Assembly (NCBI GenBank): GCA_003864495.1
Contig: ML133471.1
Location: 2,142,001-2,206,000, forward strand
Length of the DNA: 64,000 nucleotides
Reading direction: 5' to 3'
Source: Nemopilema nomurai
Lineage: Eukaryota > Cnidaria > Scyphozoa > Rhizostomeae > Rhizostomatidae
Shown: positions 38,109 to 50,691 of the stretch, piece after piece
How the letters are laid out: the number at the start of each line of letters is the position of its first letter
How positions within the stretch are numbered: position 1 is the first letter of the stretch
Notes under the pieces: model-generated
Databases searched by the model: none
What the model saw: the letters and a program-made list of their open reading frames with translations, nothing else
What the model was told of the DNA's origin: nothing
Position numbers and translations under genes: made by a program

Positions 38109-38162
38109 TTCATCTGCATTGTTCTCTTTCTCCTCTGACATCTTGTTCGTCATCATCGCCAT
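38109..38162 (-). CDS. Candidate INTS5 initiator exon (weak)
   Basis: A minus-strand ATG in good start context (GAAATGG) opens 18 codons rich in Met, Glu and Asn. The codon boundary before GTTTTA would join the first resolved exon in phase 0. The donor is poor and no conserved residues help. The true first exon could be elsewhere between 36904 and the 38.4-kb array. Confidence 0.2.
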
Positions 38163-38378
38163 TTCGCGTTCTTTTGTGCACTTTTTGGCAAGTTATTGTC
38201 AATAATAATTTTGCCTTCGAAGTGTCTGTGTCATTGCGTTATTCAAAGGATATTCATCGGTGTGTGCGAAGGAGCAGAAACTTTCTAGTATCGTATGAAA
38301 ACTTCTTAAAAATTTCAGTTCCATTTCGTTTCGTTCCATTCTCGTGTGAACTGGGCCTTAGTTTCTTTTAGGGCATTG

Positions 38379-38862
38379 TTCTCCGGTTCCCACATTGTTC
38401 TTCGGTTCCTACATTGTTCTCCGGTTCCTACAAGGTTCTCCGGTTCCTACAAGGCTCTCCGGTTCCTATAAGGCTCTCCGGTTCCTACATTGTTCTCCGG
38501 TTTTACAAGGCTCTCTCTCCGGTTCCTACATTGTTCTCCAGTTCCTACATTGCTCTCCGGTTCCTACAAGGTTCTCCGGTTCCTACAGGGTTCTCCAGTT
38601 CCTACATTGTTCTCCGGTTCCTACAAGGCTCTCCGGTTCCTACAAGGTTCTTCGGTTCCTACATTGTTCTCCGGTTCCTACAAGGCTCTCCGGTTCCTAC
38701 AAGGTTCTCCGGTTCCTACATTGTTCTCCGGTTCCTACAAGGCTCTCCGGTTCCTACAAGGTTCTCCGGTTCCTACATTGTTCTCCGGTTCCTACAAGGC
38801 TCTCCGGTTCCTACAAGGTTCTCCGGTTCCTACATTGTTCTCCGGTTCCTACAAGGTTCTCC
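38379..38862 (+). repeat. 19-bp minisatellite with 57-bp higher-order period
   Basis: Unit ttctccggttcctacaagg, with attg and ctctcc variants. From about 38590 the variants alternate in a strict three-unit (57-bp) cycle for about five cycles. All three plus-strand frames are open. It lies about 220 bp beyond the candidate INTS5 start and ends at a family E copy. Confidence 0.97.
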
Positions 38863-38935
38863 AAAAGCTAACGTTTTACCAACGCTTACAATTTCGACGC
38901 GGCTGCTCTCTTTCTGTAGAGGTTTGGTTCTCTAG
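38863..38935 (+). repeat. Dispersed repeat family E, copy 2
   Basis: acaatttcgacgcggctgct followed by ctctttctgta matches taatttcgatgcggctgctc at 53101-53120. It directly borders the minisatellite. Confidence 0.65.
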
Positions 38936-39090
38936 TGTTTTCGATCCACGACTGGCTATTTGTTGTGTCAGCTTTTGGTTATTTTTCGACATTTGCACAC
39001 TCTGAGGAGTGTCGGACGAAAAAGTACTTTTAGTATGCAAAAAATAATTCCGCTAATTCTAGCTATTGTGAGGTTTTGTACAGCAAAGCA
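38935..39090 (-). repeat. Dispersed repeat family B, copy 5
   Basis: tttcgatccacgactggcta, then cagcttttggttatttttcg and gaggagtgtcggacgaaaaa, ending in the outer ctagctattgtgaggttttg segment. Confidence 0.8.
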
Positions 39091-40754
39091 CTTGCTCGCA
39101 AACACAACACATTATCACCAAAAAAGTCTTCATCAGTGCTTCACAAGTCTTCAGATACTTTCAAGTGGATAGGAAGTTCTACTGCTGTCTTTTAAACAAA
39201 CGACTTATGACAAATGATTTTAAATAAATGAATATTTTGATTGTATAGAAAAGAACACTAAATTTTGGCCCTTATAATAAGGCACGAAAAGGAAATGTTA
39301 TTCACAAGAAAATGGTCTACTCGTTGTTAGTTTTAAGACCTAAAACGCCCAACAATTCTTTCATGAAATTTTAGTCGCTAAACCATCTAACGTAGAGGCT
39401 TCTGTTCTACTCTAAAAAAACAACTCTTTTAATTTTTGCAGCATTGTTGATATTTTAGCTGAAACCATTCTCTTCGATAGATTAAAAAACTCTTTCCCAG
39501 TGTACACTGGTAAAGGAGTTTATGATTACCAATGAAGGCTTTAGTTTCTGTTGCAGCAGTAGATGAATTCTACCAGATTAACTGCCCTATTCTGTTAGCA
39601 AAATCATATCCCCAAGCAAAGAATGCTCATTCAATGAATGAATTTCAAGATCATTATTTTCTTACATATCAAAATTGAAGCATCAAGTAACTTTACTGGA
39701 CCTAAGTGCAAACTAGACTTTTTGATTAAAATTGAGTACTGAGTAGGAGTTCCAGAATGAAACTTTGACAAAAACTGAAATATAAAATAAAAACAAAATA
39801 GCTCCTGTTGTGCTAATTGTCATTGTAAATACAGGAGTGTATTTACAGCCACATGATTCATTACATCAGATACAGGCAACATGATTCATTATAATTGGAA
39901 TATGTCCTTAGAATTGAAAGGCAAACAGAGGGATCTTGATATTAGAAATTACCCATCTAATAGCAAGGCCAATTCCATTGGGCCTTTTGAACAACATGAT
40001 TGGCCAATTTACGTCACATGAGGATACGAAAACAGAGGCGATTGAGAAAGATGCTATAAGGTCAACAAACCTAATAGCAAAGTTGCAGGGCTGTGGCAGT
40101 AGTATCTAAGTACTAGGGTCCGTTTGATGAAGGCATAGCAATAAGTATGACAATACACGTAGGAGGGAGGTATACAATTAGAGATTATCAGCTTCCACCC
40201 ATTTCTCTGCATGCCTTGGAAGTATATGAATGAAATTGCATCCAAACATTTGACTTCCAAATAAACTGATTTCACTAGGGGGTTTTCATTCCTAGTTTTC
40301 CTCTAAAAATACTGCCAGTGGATTATAGAGGCTTTTGCTGAAACAAACTTGGTATTAGACTAATAACACTAATTCAGCTACTAGCAATCCCTGAGATTTA
40401 TACAATAAAGCTAATTCAATATGGTTTATACAATAGGGTTGGCATAATACAGTCAATATAAGGAGGAAATCAGAGGAAATAAAAAAGTATAAGAGTTATT
40501 GTTAGAGCTGTAACTCAATTGGAGGGCTAGAAGAAAGCACAGAAGAAGGTGCTCCTAGACCAGGTGGCAGTATAAATCCAACAGTGGCTGCCAAATGATG
40601 TGTGTAATAAAAAAATGCCCTTTAGAAAAGAAAAATAGAATACAAAGTAATGTAAAGAAAAAACATATGCTAGTGGGAAAAGAAAAGAACCAAAACATAC
40701 ATAAAATCTGCAAATGCAAAGACAAAAGAAGAAAAATAAAATGTATGGATCAAT
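39091..40754. other. No recognised feature
   Basis: AT-rich sequence with short frames only on both strands; no exon, repeat or transposon motif recognised. Confidence 0.5.
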
Positions 40755-41055
40755 GTGCCTAATGTTTAAGCCCTTGAAAAAGAACTGTCCATCACTTATT
40801 GCTAGAAGCTTTCCCCTTCCTGTTCCCCCATATAGTCTATCAATTCTGCAGAAACCCCTGGTGGCCTTTTTCAATTATGTGCCTAAAACTCTGCCCAAGG
40901 TGCTGGGGATTCCTAGCTAAACTGCTCTATAGCTACTAAGCCACAGTAAGCCATACTATAGCAATAGACATTGGGCTCTAACAAATACATTACATTGGAC
41001 AAATTGCAGTTAAAGGAACAGTTTACCTTATATGCCTAGCCAGTTACCTTGTGGT
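40755..41055 (+). repeat. Dispersed repeat family D, copy 1
   Basis: It aligns with 55615-56098 at about 65-70% by eye, sharing cctaatgtttaagccc/cctagtgtttgagccc, tctgcagaaacccctggtgg/cttgcagaaactccctgtgg and a common tail of acattgcagt-like sequence. It is an old interspersed repeat of unknown class. Confidence 0.6.
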
Positions 41056-43752
41056 AAGTAAATGACATATACAATGGAAGTCTGCTTCTTCTCCCTCTTT
41101 CAATACACATGTATATTTATACAAGACTGGAAAACTTGGTCTGCAAGGGGAAATGCATTCCCGCACAAATTATCAATAATTCTCTGGGTTTGTTGACACA
41201 CTCGTTTTACCTGGAGTGTTGGCTTCTGGTGTATGAGCAAAAAAGAGGTTGCTTTCTGGGCGATCTATTTTCATTTAGAAGATGTAAGAACCTTGAGAAT
41301 ATTTTCGTCAGGGCTAGCTAGGCTCAGTAATCAGGGACATGGGCACACTTAATGTGGGATGTTCTCGTTTTTGTAAAACTTGCTGCCAAGTGTGCGGTGC
41401 TACGAGTGACTGTGAAAGTTTAAATTCTAAGAAAATGCTATTATCTAAAAGGCGTGTGTTGGAAACATTATTTTGTGATTATAATTACTTCAAGGATTCT
41501 ACATCTATTTCTTAATCATTAAGATCCATAAGGCATCACCCTGATGGAAGGTTTTACTGGAGGTATAAACCATAGATACCATAATCTGCTCTTGCCAGTG
41601 ATTTAAATGTGCATTTGATTGCCTTTGCCTGCTAATCTCTAGTGTTCGGAGATCCTTCGTGTTCTTCAATAAGACTCTTAGGCCAAGAAAGAACAGTCCC
41701 TTTTTGGAAACGGGTAACTCTCGCCTCGTAGTGAAGCACTGGCCTAAAAAAAGACTGGATCGAGCATCCCTTTTGTCTCGGTTACAAATCTTTGAACCCC
41801 GCGAAATTTGATCAACGCCATCTTGTTATGCCCAAAAACGCTGCGTATTTCTAACTTTCGCATGCTATCGGTCGATCTAAAAAAATACCAGGCTGCAATC
41901 CCGTAGCCATGGGGTGGCGATGCCTCCCCTGGGGCAATTAGAGCCAGGTGTTTGCCACCCCCAGACATTTTTCTTGAAAACTCGTAACTTCTAGGCTTTT
42001 AGATAACCATTGTTTAAAAAGCGCAACTATTCATCTGACAAATCATTTCTCAGCACCTCACAGTCTTACCGCTATGGAAGTAAAGAAAATAAAGTTGTGC
42101 TAAGTGCAAACTACCCTGTATGATTTCTGCACCGTGATAATGCTTAGCTCCCTGCTTGGCTTGCCAAATGTTGGTTTCATTCATTGAATTGTGTTTCCGC
42201 CAAGTTTGTTGTGCTTGACCTTTATGGGGCACACTAGACTATCTTAAACGAAAACGTTCATGCCAGCACCACCAACAGCAGAAGAGAACTCTTTGTTCTA
42301 TGGTTCCAGAGAAAAGATGGACAGTGAAACAGAAACTGCCATGGCTTCCTCTTCATATCAATCAACTGCCGCAACCGGTTCAACTTTATCTTCATCCAAC
42401 ACCGTTGCTGTCCATTTGTGGTGACATGGAGAAACCTAGCCAGCCTTTGCTAGCTCCCCATTCAAATGTGTGGTTTTTTTATTTTTTATTTTTGAGTGAT
42501 GGGGCATTTTTCTAAAGGGCCCACACTTATACACCATCAGAAATGACATAGGAAACGACACATAAATCTTCGGATTGGCGCTTCAGATTGTGATATATAC
42601 TGAACTATTTTAGAGTTGAGACTTTTGCCTCCATGATATGGCACAACCGTATGTTCTCGAATAAGCCCCGGAGGCTTTTTTAGCAGAAAATGTTTTCGGA
42701 TGGGGGCTTCTTCCAGGGTGGGGACTTATTTGTTGACAGCAAGAAACACTACCAGCACTGATGGCTATTATGCTAAAAATGTGCTCAAAACACGAGAAAC
42801 GACAGGATATATTTATTTCAAGGCTCAGAGTATGGTTGAAAAATGCAAGGAAACACTAAGATCTTGGCAAACTGAGCAATGAATCGACTTACAAGGTGGA
42901 TAAATGAGAAATATACTGATATAAAGATTGCTATCAGCATCGATTGAGCCCCCAAATTTGTTACCAGTTTATCTCTAAGGGCCACAAAATGGCCGACATT
43001 TGGGGCAAATGTAGCATTTTTCTCTTTAGTGGAGGGGGAACACGTAAGGCCCAGTGGGGCAATTTCCCCACCATTCAGTTTGTTAAAAAATGCCCTGCTA
43101 TTAGGAGAATAAATCACACTTTGTTAGGAAAACAGCACCTTTTGTTGGAAAACATCACCTTTCGTCAAGCAAAGCATCGCCTTTTTTCGGGCAAAGCTGT
43201 TTGACAAAGCGGGAAATCAACAAATAATTTCTCGATTACTGTTTTATTTTGACCGATAGTTGCGGATTTGCGAAAATCTTGTCTGGCGTTTGCCCGACAA
43301 AATGCGGGTTTTCGATTATTGGGGGGGGGGGTGTCACCCAATATTTACTCCCCTGCGCAAGCTCCGTCCCGTTCTAGAATATAAATTTCTCATGTTAATT
43401 GGTTCATAATTAATGCATTGAGTTCGGCACATGAAGAGTTCGACGCATAATTCGAAGCCGCTCCAGGGTCGAATAATGCGACTGGACATGTCGCTCCAAA
43501 TGAATCTGCCGCTCCAAATCATATCTGGCGTACCTAATCAAGTTAGACGTCGCTATTGGCATGTACTTAATTCAGCTATTAGATTCCGCGCATGAGAAGA
43601 GCGACGTTTAACCTAGGCCTAAGATCAGAAAGGTTGGGTATGAACTTTCCCAGGTGGGTATGCCGGGGTGAAAGTTGTTGATTATCTCATCGTTTTGCGG
43701 TGTTAGCATGTAATCAATCCATATGTCATCATCTCTGTCACATGTAATGTAC
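41056..43752. other. Mostly unassigned, with scattered repeat debris
   Basis: The interval 41735-41840 has an inverted, diverged relative at 46817-46885 (tgctcgatccagtctttttt and the agatggcgttgatc block). An 11-base poly(G) is near 43321. No gene recognised. Confidence 0.45.
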
Positions 43753-44367
43753 CAGGGGCGGATCCAGTAGGGTGCGAAGGGTGCTCAAGCACCCCTCAGA
43801 TTTCGCAGGCATATCTTTTTAGCAATTGAAGGCACAACAACCTGAAATTCGAGCCTCCGCTTTGGTGCTTCGTCTCAAAAATGTCCAGCCCTACTCTTTC
43901 GTTTCCTGTATTGAGGGATCAAACTCCCCCTGGTTTCACCATACAGCATTCTACAGACTCGGAAACCATTGTCTCCTCTATTACCCTGCCATTACAGGAA
44001 CCCATGGCCTGTGAATTATACCAGATTCTGCACCCGTGGAAGTGAACTTAGCCAATGACTGTCCAAGATCGAGGGGTTCTGAACATTGGCGCGAGAACCC
44101 ATGGATTTCAAAAATTTGAAATTTCAAAGAATGCCGACTTAACCAGGAGGAGTTTGTTCCACATCAACTATTGTCTTGACACTGACCAGGGGGAGTTGGC
44201 ATTGACCAGGGGGAGTTGGCATTGGCCAGGGTACTTCTGTGTACTGCTACAGCAGACTTCCATTTTGTTTGTCGCGTATTAACAGGGGTAAGACGTTTGT
44301 CAATAGCGCTTGGTTGCAAACCTTTCTATATGAGCACCCCTCAGAATGATTGCTGGATCCGCCCCTG
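43753..44367. mobile_element. MITE, 15-bp perfect inverted ends, 5-bp target duplication
   Basis: It begins caggggcggatccag and ends ctggatccgcccctg, perfectly inverted, flanked on both sides by TGTAC (43748-43752 and 44368-44372). At 615 bp with no transposase it is nonautonomous. The CAGGGGCGGATCCAG end is of the hAT kind; a 5-bp duplication fits the hAT5-type subgroup (inference). Inside is a short tandem repeat of gaccagggggagttggcatt. Confidence 0.92.
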
Positions 44368-45283
44368 TGTACTGATGTCATATGCTTTGTACTCTGTTGC
44401 TGTTTAGCTTGTTGATTGATTGTAACCAGATTCGTGTTTGATAAGCAAATGTAGGTAACACAAGAATGTAGGTCAGTGGTGATCAGGATATCAGGATTAC
44501 TCTTGTATATGAATGAAACTCCATCTAGATAGAGCAAAAGTCATCACCCTAAAAGTGACTGTCGTATTTCTTTGCCTCCCTTGAAAACTTAACGTGTTTT
44601 GATCGGTCATCGGCTGATAAAGTACCCTTCCTTCTGGCAGTTAATTTACAATATTTTGCTTGATTCAATGTTCAAAGTCCTAGAGCTGACATGTGTCATA
44701 TACAAACCTACAGCTGTACAAACCAATGCCTTTTCTTAGCGTTGATGCTACAAGCTCGACATGCACGTGTTTATCACAGTGGCGTAGCGTAAAGCTGTCT
44801 CCATTACTTATTTGTCGAACTGGTGAAATACTTTTTGAACATAAATGGAGTAAATTATACTTCATTTGATTCACAAGAATGTGACGATTCCATCTATTTC
44901 AAAATGATAATTTTTGGCTTAAAACCATGCACTGCCTTCAAATACTATTTGGTACCTTTGAAAGCATTATACGAATTTCTCGTGATTGAGTTTTGTGTTT
45001 GTAATGGTGCTGAAATTAACAATAATAATTGTAATAAAGATAATGAATAGCCACAACATACTATAATGTTCATAACTTTGCTTATGACACTCTTTTGTTC
45101 TTAAAATTTTCGAAGAAAATGAAAGTGATGCCATCCATGTATCAGCAAGCAACCAAGCAAACGTAGCGGATCTTGTGGAGAGGGAAGATCAAGGGGGTTT
45201 TTGGCTGTACCCTCCATCAGCAACACACATTTTACAGACTCGTTCGCAACTTTAGATGTAGACAGTGAAAAAGGTCCCTCACA

Positions 45284-46820
45284 ATGAGTTTTGTGAGTGA
45301 GGAAGCTAGTGTGGACCATCTTGACAGTTATAATAATGATAATATTGATGTTGAAGTAAGTCGGGGCCAACGGCTAATACAAACTGCAGCTCTTAGCAAG
45401 ATGCTTGGAAGATATTCAAATCAGTGTGAAGATATAATTACAGAGGGTCTTGCTTCGGAAACGGTCTACCCCCAGGAGATACTAACAAATATTCTTCATG
45501 CAGTATCAAGATCAAAGAAATCTCTATTGAAATTGAAAAAAATACAAAAGTACCCTTGAACACATCAAAAAGAAAAAGATTGAAAATTGGGGATTTGAAA
45601 TGATGACTTGTCACTATTGCTTGACCCAGCTGATCGACCTAAAGATCTTACTGATCTACAGAAAGAGAAATTGATTGAATTGGGCCCTTACCAACCAAAA
45701 CTGAAGACATATCCTGACAACTCAGATGTGCCTGGAAGAAAGCAATGTCGATACGTTTATGGTTGGTTCAAGGATTATCCACATTTATAGTACAGCATAA
45801 AAATTGACAAAGTCTCATGCTTGCTGTCTGTTCCCAACTGGTCCTGGACGAGAGAAGGCAAGCAATGCTTGGATAGATGGATTGCATTTTGAGAGTGTAT
45901 GAAGAGTGTGGGCAAAGACAAGAAAGGTCGCCTGGCTTTGCATTTTTCTAGTGAAGCACATAAAGCTGCACTTGCAGATCTTGTGCACTTTGCAGACTCT
46001 GTTCAACACATTGATGTGTTGTTGAACAAGGAACATCAGCAGCAAAGATTCAAGAGGAAGAAGATAACCCAGGAAATCATAAAAATTCTTTTAGACAAAA
46101 CCAGATTCCTATCCAGGCAACAAATAGCATTCAGGGTCTCGAAAGATGATAGTGACGGCAATTTTATTCAAATCGCAAAGCTAGTGGCACGACACAATGC
46201 TCAGCTGAGTTTTCAGCTATCAAAAGAAAGGATGGAGCCGTATTCAACAAAATACTTGTCTGGGTCTCCTAAAAAACTCAGTTGTTTTCCTCAAAATGTA
46301 TGATATTCTCCAGGGATTATACCATCTCTTAAGCAAAAGCTGTAAGCGGGACATACCTAGTCGTACGAAAACACCTCGAGACTGTTGAGAATGCTATTAA
46401 ACTTCGCAATCTCTCGAAACCCCTTGGTGTTATCGTAGTGAATCGATTGAAGCAGTTTGGCGATCATTTGAAGCAATTCAAAATGCGTTGCAGGAAGTGT
46501 CAAGCCTTGATCGTGTTGATGCAAATGTGGAGAATAAAGCTCTTGCTTTATACACCAATATGCGGAAGTTTGATTTTTTCTTTGCACTAATGCTTATGCG
46601 ATTAGTCATGAAAAAGACAAGCTCTTGACATTGGCAATGAAAAAAGCAGAATATCTTGGATGCGCTTTTATTGGTAGAAGAAACTGTTAAAATTTTGGAA
46701 TCGATGAGGGAATTCTGGTACGACATTGACAATAAGGTCTGTGCTTGCATTCAGTTTTGCAAAAATACTTTAAAAACAGACCCAGATTCAATTGCTGAGA
46801 ATTTTTAATGAAATGAACTG
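45284..46820 (+). pseudogene. Decayed hAT-type transposase (ZMYM1/TTF-like, DUF4371)
   Basis: Fragments in two or three frames read in family order: KLIELGPYQPKLKTYPDN and YVYGWFKDYPHL (TTF-type zinc-finger entry), EAHKAALADLVHFADSV, ILLDKTRFLSRQQIAFR (the family's FLARQxIAFRG motif), then NMRKFDFFFALMLMRLVMKK with frame changes. No intact catalytic core or C-terminal dimerisation region is visible. The 92-codon frame at 45284 may be its N-terminal part. Multiple stops show it is dead. Confidence 0.8.
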
Positions 46821-46885
46821 AAATGGGCATACAAAGATGGCCGCTAAGCTCGGACACACTTTTTGCTCGATCCTGTCTTTTTTCT

Positions 46886-49457
46886 TAAGCCTGGTTCCCA
46901 CTTGGTCGTTTGGGTCGTTTGGGTCGTTGGAAAATACCCAAACGAATGGAAAGACACTGTGAAAACGTACCTGCCAACGATCCAAAATACCCGAAAGACT
47001 CAAACGACAGTTGTCGCAGAGATAGAAAAAAATCTCAGCCACCGAAAAGACCCACGCATGAATGACTTTTGCAAGTGGAGTACCCACTTTCTCTTCATGA
47101 TTACTTCAGTTGTTTATTAAATGCTGCCATCTTTCCTTGCACGAAACCTCGTCGGCAAATCTTCGAAAATTGAAGTTTTGTCGGCGGCCTCTTGAAAACG
47201 GGCAACGCGTAGTTGTGAGGATGCGTTTCAGTTCACATTGCAAAATCTTTTTCAGGTTTGGCGCCGTAAGGGGGTTAATTTCTTGCAACGTTACTGCCGT
47301 TCTTGAAACTTCCTTGACATTTTACTTATTTGTCGCCTCCAAAAATGTCACCACAGAAGTATCATACTGTGCTAGGTAACTTCTTTCTTTTGTGTGGCCT
47401 GCGTATGATTAACAAAATGATCGATCGAAACAGTTTCTACGAACGCGAGAAAAAGAAAACTAAATTGAAATGTCTTGTACATGGCTGTAATAAATAATTG
47501 ACGATGATTATCTAACATCTCACAACATCAAGTATCATAAAGACTTGCTGTCAAAAAAGAAAACAATCCCATATGAAACTTATCCGAAGAATCCATTTTC
47601 GATGGCTGCTCCATATAAGCAGAATCCGAATGACATTGCCGATGCAAGCACAAATACAATCAAACACGACCAGGTTTATTGCAGCTTCATGATATTTTGA
47701 TTTTTATACCAGTGAATAAACAATGAATAAACACGGATGCTTTTACGTTCTCTGGAGGAGACAAGTCTTTTTTATGGAATAAGGAAGGCAAGAGCTCATT
47801 TTTGAATGACGGCAAGTTACTGGGGACTGCGTTGATATCTGGTAAATTTTTGTGTTCAGACAAATAAAAGCAAAAAAACTGCGCATTAAAGCAGGGGCGT
47901 AACTAGACCAATAAGTTTGGGGGGTTAAAAGGGTTTTTGCCCTGCAAAACTGATTGGTGCCCTGCAGACCTCGAAGCAAAGGTTAGTCTACAGGTATCTA
48001 GTGAAAGCTTTACTAATGTACATTTGCCTTTACCAATTATACATTTCTACGCAATAAAAACAAATTTGAAACTTTCCTTCTTGCATAGGGAGCACAGTAT
48101 TTTTCTTCGATACGGTCTTTATCTTGCCAAGTGCTCTTGCTTCTTAGCTAGATGTGAAATCCAAATTTAGCGCACACGTTGTGACGTTATTAGCCTCCGG
48201 ATACTTTTACACACGTGTATTTAGAATGCGATTCATGCAGGATGTATGTTAGATGTAGAACAATTTTTAGAGTAATATGGGTGAGAGAACGCTGAGCGAA
48301 GTTCCCGTTATGCAGAGTTGTGCTATTTTTTGAACAGATAACAATTTGGACTGCTGATCGAAGTCTATCACTGTACCATTCCTTATAATAATCTTAGATA
48401 GTGACTTTTTGAAACACCCGTTGAAAAAAAGAAGCATTAAGTATTTTAACTGCAAGCAATCGTGATGTGTTTTTACGGATAAAACACGAAAGACACTAAT
48501 AGTTTGCTGAGGTACACCGAAGGCTCAAAAAGGGAAATACTTACATTCCATATCTGGTTTGAATTTTTAAAGCGAAGCGTCGAGGAGCCCTCATTGTGTA
48601 TTGATCAAACAACTTGTGCCAAAAGCTATAGTTTTAAAATGAAACTCGCTTCGCCACATTGAATTTAGCACACGCAGTTATTTGTGTCAATATTAATCTT
48701 GCACTCATAAGCATATGTGCATCAGTCATCATTGCATCCATTAGCTATGACAGCGAAATGCTGCCGAGAGTTTCTCAGCTGTTATGTCAGTTTTAGGCCA
48801 TCAGGGCAATCATGTTCTTGGATTTTACAAAATTCCGTTGTTCTCTGTTTTATCACGTTTACATAGTTTCAAAACCTTTCGCTTCGAGTACTGAAGTTTC
48901 TTGATTTTTTCTGACCGTCCAGCATTCTTTTTTATAGCCAGTTGCATATAAAAAATGGGTGTAACTGGTCTCTTCCTGACACAACCTGTTCCCTTCGCTT
49001 GAACGCAAATATGATATATCAATTTCAAAATTCTTCAACGAACTTGGCGTTCCTGCGCTACAATAAAATTTTTCTTGGCGCCCTGCGAAATCTTCAATTG
49101 CCCTGCGAAACCCCACACCCCCCCAGGATTTTGGCCCCTGCATTAAAGCCATCTTCGAGTCTACTTTTCATCAGAAGGGCAGAGGCATATTGACGCAGGC
49201 TCAAATGGTGACGACAAAGTCGCAATAACTACAACAGATGTAGGAAAAATTAGAGAAAACAAGGCGCTCGAGTATAGTGTTGATAAGTATGAAGTGAAAA
49301 TACTGAAAACCTACTGGCGAACGAAAATACTGAAAACCCATTTTGTCGGCACCACTGTTCCTGCACCACCCCCCTCCACCTCCCCCCATGAAAATTTTCT
49401 AGCGACTGCCCTGCTGACGACTCAAACAACCCAAACGACAAAGTGGGAACCCGGCTT
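46886..49457. mobile_element. Element with about 40-bp inverted ends, containing a nested hAT element
   Basis: The left end aagcctggttcccacttggt then cgtttgggtcgttt (46886-46930) is matched in inverse by 49417-49457 (ccaaacgacaaagtgggaac then ccggcttt). The TIRs carry the 9-bp tandem tcgtttggg. No target duplication is clear. Interior sequence has no recognised transposase; 1249 bp is the nested insertion at 47892-49140, so the host element was about 1.3 kb. Confidence 0.7.
47892..49140. mobile_element. Nonautonomous hAT element with 8-bp target duplication
   Basis: The ends are caggggcgtaactag and attttggcccctg (short CAGGGGC inverted repeat) with an exact 8-bp duplication CATTAAAG at 47884-47891 and 49141-49148. 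Subterminal ccctgcaaaact/ccctgcgaaatc motifs recur near both ends. The 8-bp duplication and CAGGGGC terminus identify the hAT superfamily. No transposase is present. Confidence 0.9.
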
Positions 49458-50189
49458 TAGAGATCAGCGGCTTCATTTGAAGGCGACAGTTGCCCTTGTC
49501 TCGAGCTGTTGTTGCTGTTGAATTTTTGTCGTCAGCCGATAACTGTGTTAATTTTGCAAAAATCGCCAAGAAGCAGTGGTTTTGACCGCGCAGTGGTAAC
49601 GGAGAAGATGTGCAATTACTGGTTGCAGAATGATTCCGAAGTAAACATTCACTTCGATACGACGTCATTTGTTGATTTCCCAAGCTTGTCGGAAGTTGTC
49701 ATCAAGTCAATCTCATTCCGTTTGACAAAGCAGGTTGTTAGCATTAATTTGGGTTTTTAATCTTGTAAAATAAAATAAATGTGGGGCCTTAAGAAAATAT
49801 CACTGCAGAACGTGGTATATGCACACGAATCATTTGAATCGAGAATGAAAGCCGGAATTCAGGAATATAAATACGGTTTCAGAAAATAGAATTTTCCATT
49901 ATGTGAATTAAATTTACTCTCAAGTATTTTCATTTGTATTACCTAGGCAATAATTACAAGAATGCAACTATTTGTTTTTTCGCCTTGTTTTTTTGAGATA
50001 AGATCAGTGGATCTCCAAAGTAAGTGGAGTGGCTTGTGTAATAACAGGTTTAACCAAGAAATCAACACAAAAAGTTTGAATTTTATTGAGCCCTTGGCAA
50101 ATCGATTTTAAGGCCTAAAGCTGTGGAATTTTGTAAACATAATTTTTGGTGCATATTTATATATTTATATATGGTTTGAATATATTTAT

Positions 50190-50265
50190 GGGTTGTTTGG
50201 CTCAGTGGAATGAGTGTTGGTTTTTGAAGTAGCAGGTTGGAGCTTGATTCTGACCAAGAGTTGAT
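50190..50265 (+). repeat. tRNA-derived SINE head (Pol III promoter-like)
   Basis: A box tggctcagtgg at 50198-50208 matches TRGYNNARNGG, and 32 bases on agcttgattct (50241-50251) resembles the B box GGTTCRANTCC. The flanks do not pair into an acceptor stem, so this is a SINE head rather than a tRNA gene. AT-rich tata tracts lie on both sides. Confidence 0.55.
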
Positions 50266-50691
50266 CAACACAATTGGGTAGCACCCTTATGGAAAAAGGT
50301 TTCCTTCTGTCAGCCTTGTCTCATGGTTATACATATATATATAATCATAAGGCAAATAAACATATATATTTATCCACAATCATGCGCGTACATGTAGATA
50401 GGCAAAAGCATACTTGCACTGGTAAAGAAAGGGAAAACATTTCGTATTCAAGATAGTAAAAGCAATGTGCCTCAAGTGTTTCAAAAGGCAAGATGCTGAT
50501 AGAAATAAGAAGACATGAAGCATGCATTATATCAATCTGTTGAGAAGATTGGAAAACCTGCTCAGAAGACAAAGTTTCAAAGGGGAAAAATTGTTGTGGA
50601 CACTTTGTAACAGGTAGTTATTATATTTTATCACTTATATAAAAAGTTTCAAATGTGTTCTTCAGTTAACTTTTGGTTTCTTCCCTGTACA

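Noticed and set aside
50187..50265. A functional tRNA gene
   Set aside because: A- and B-box words are present, but no acceptor or anticodon stem pairing can be drawn.
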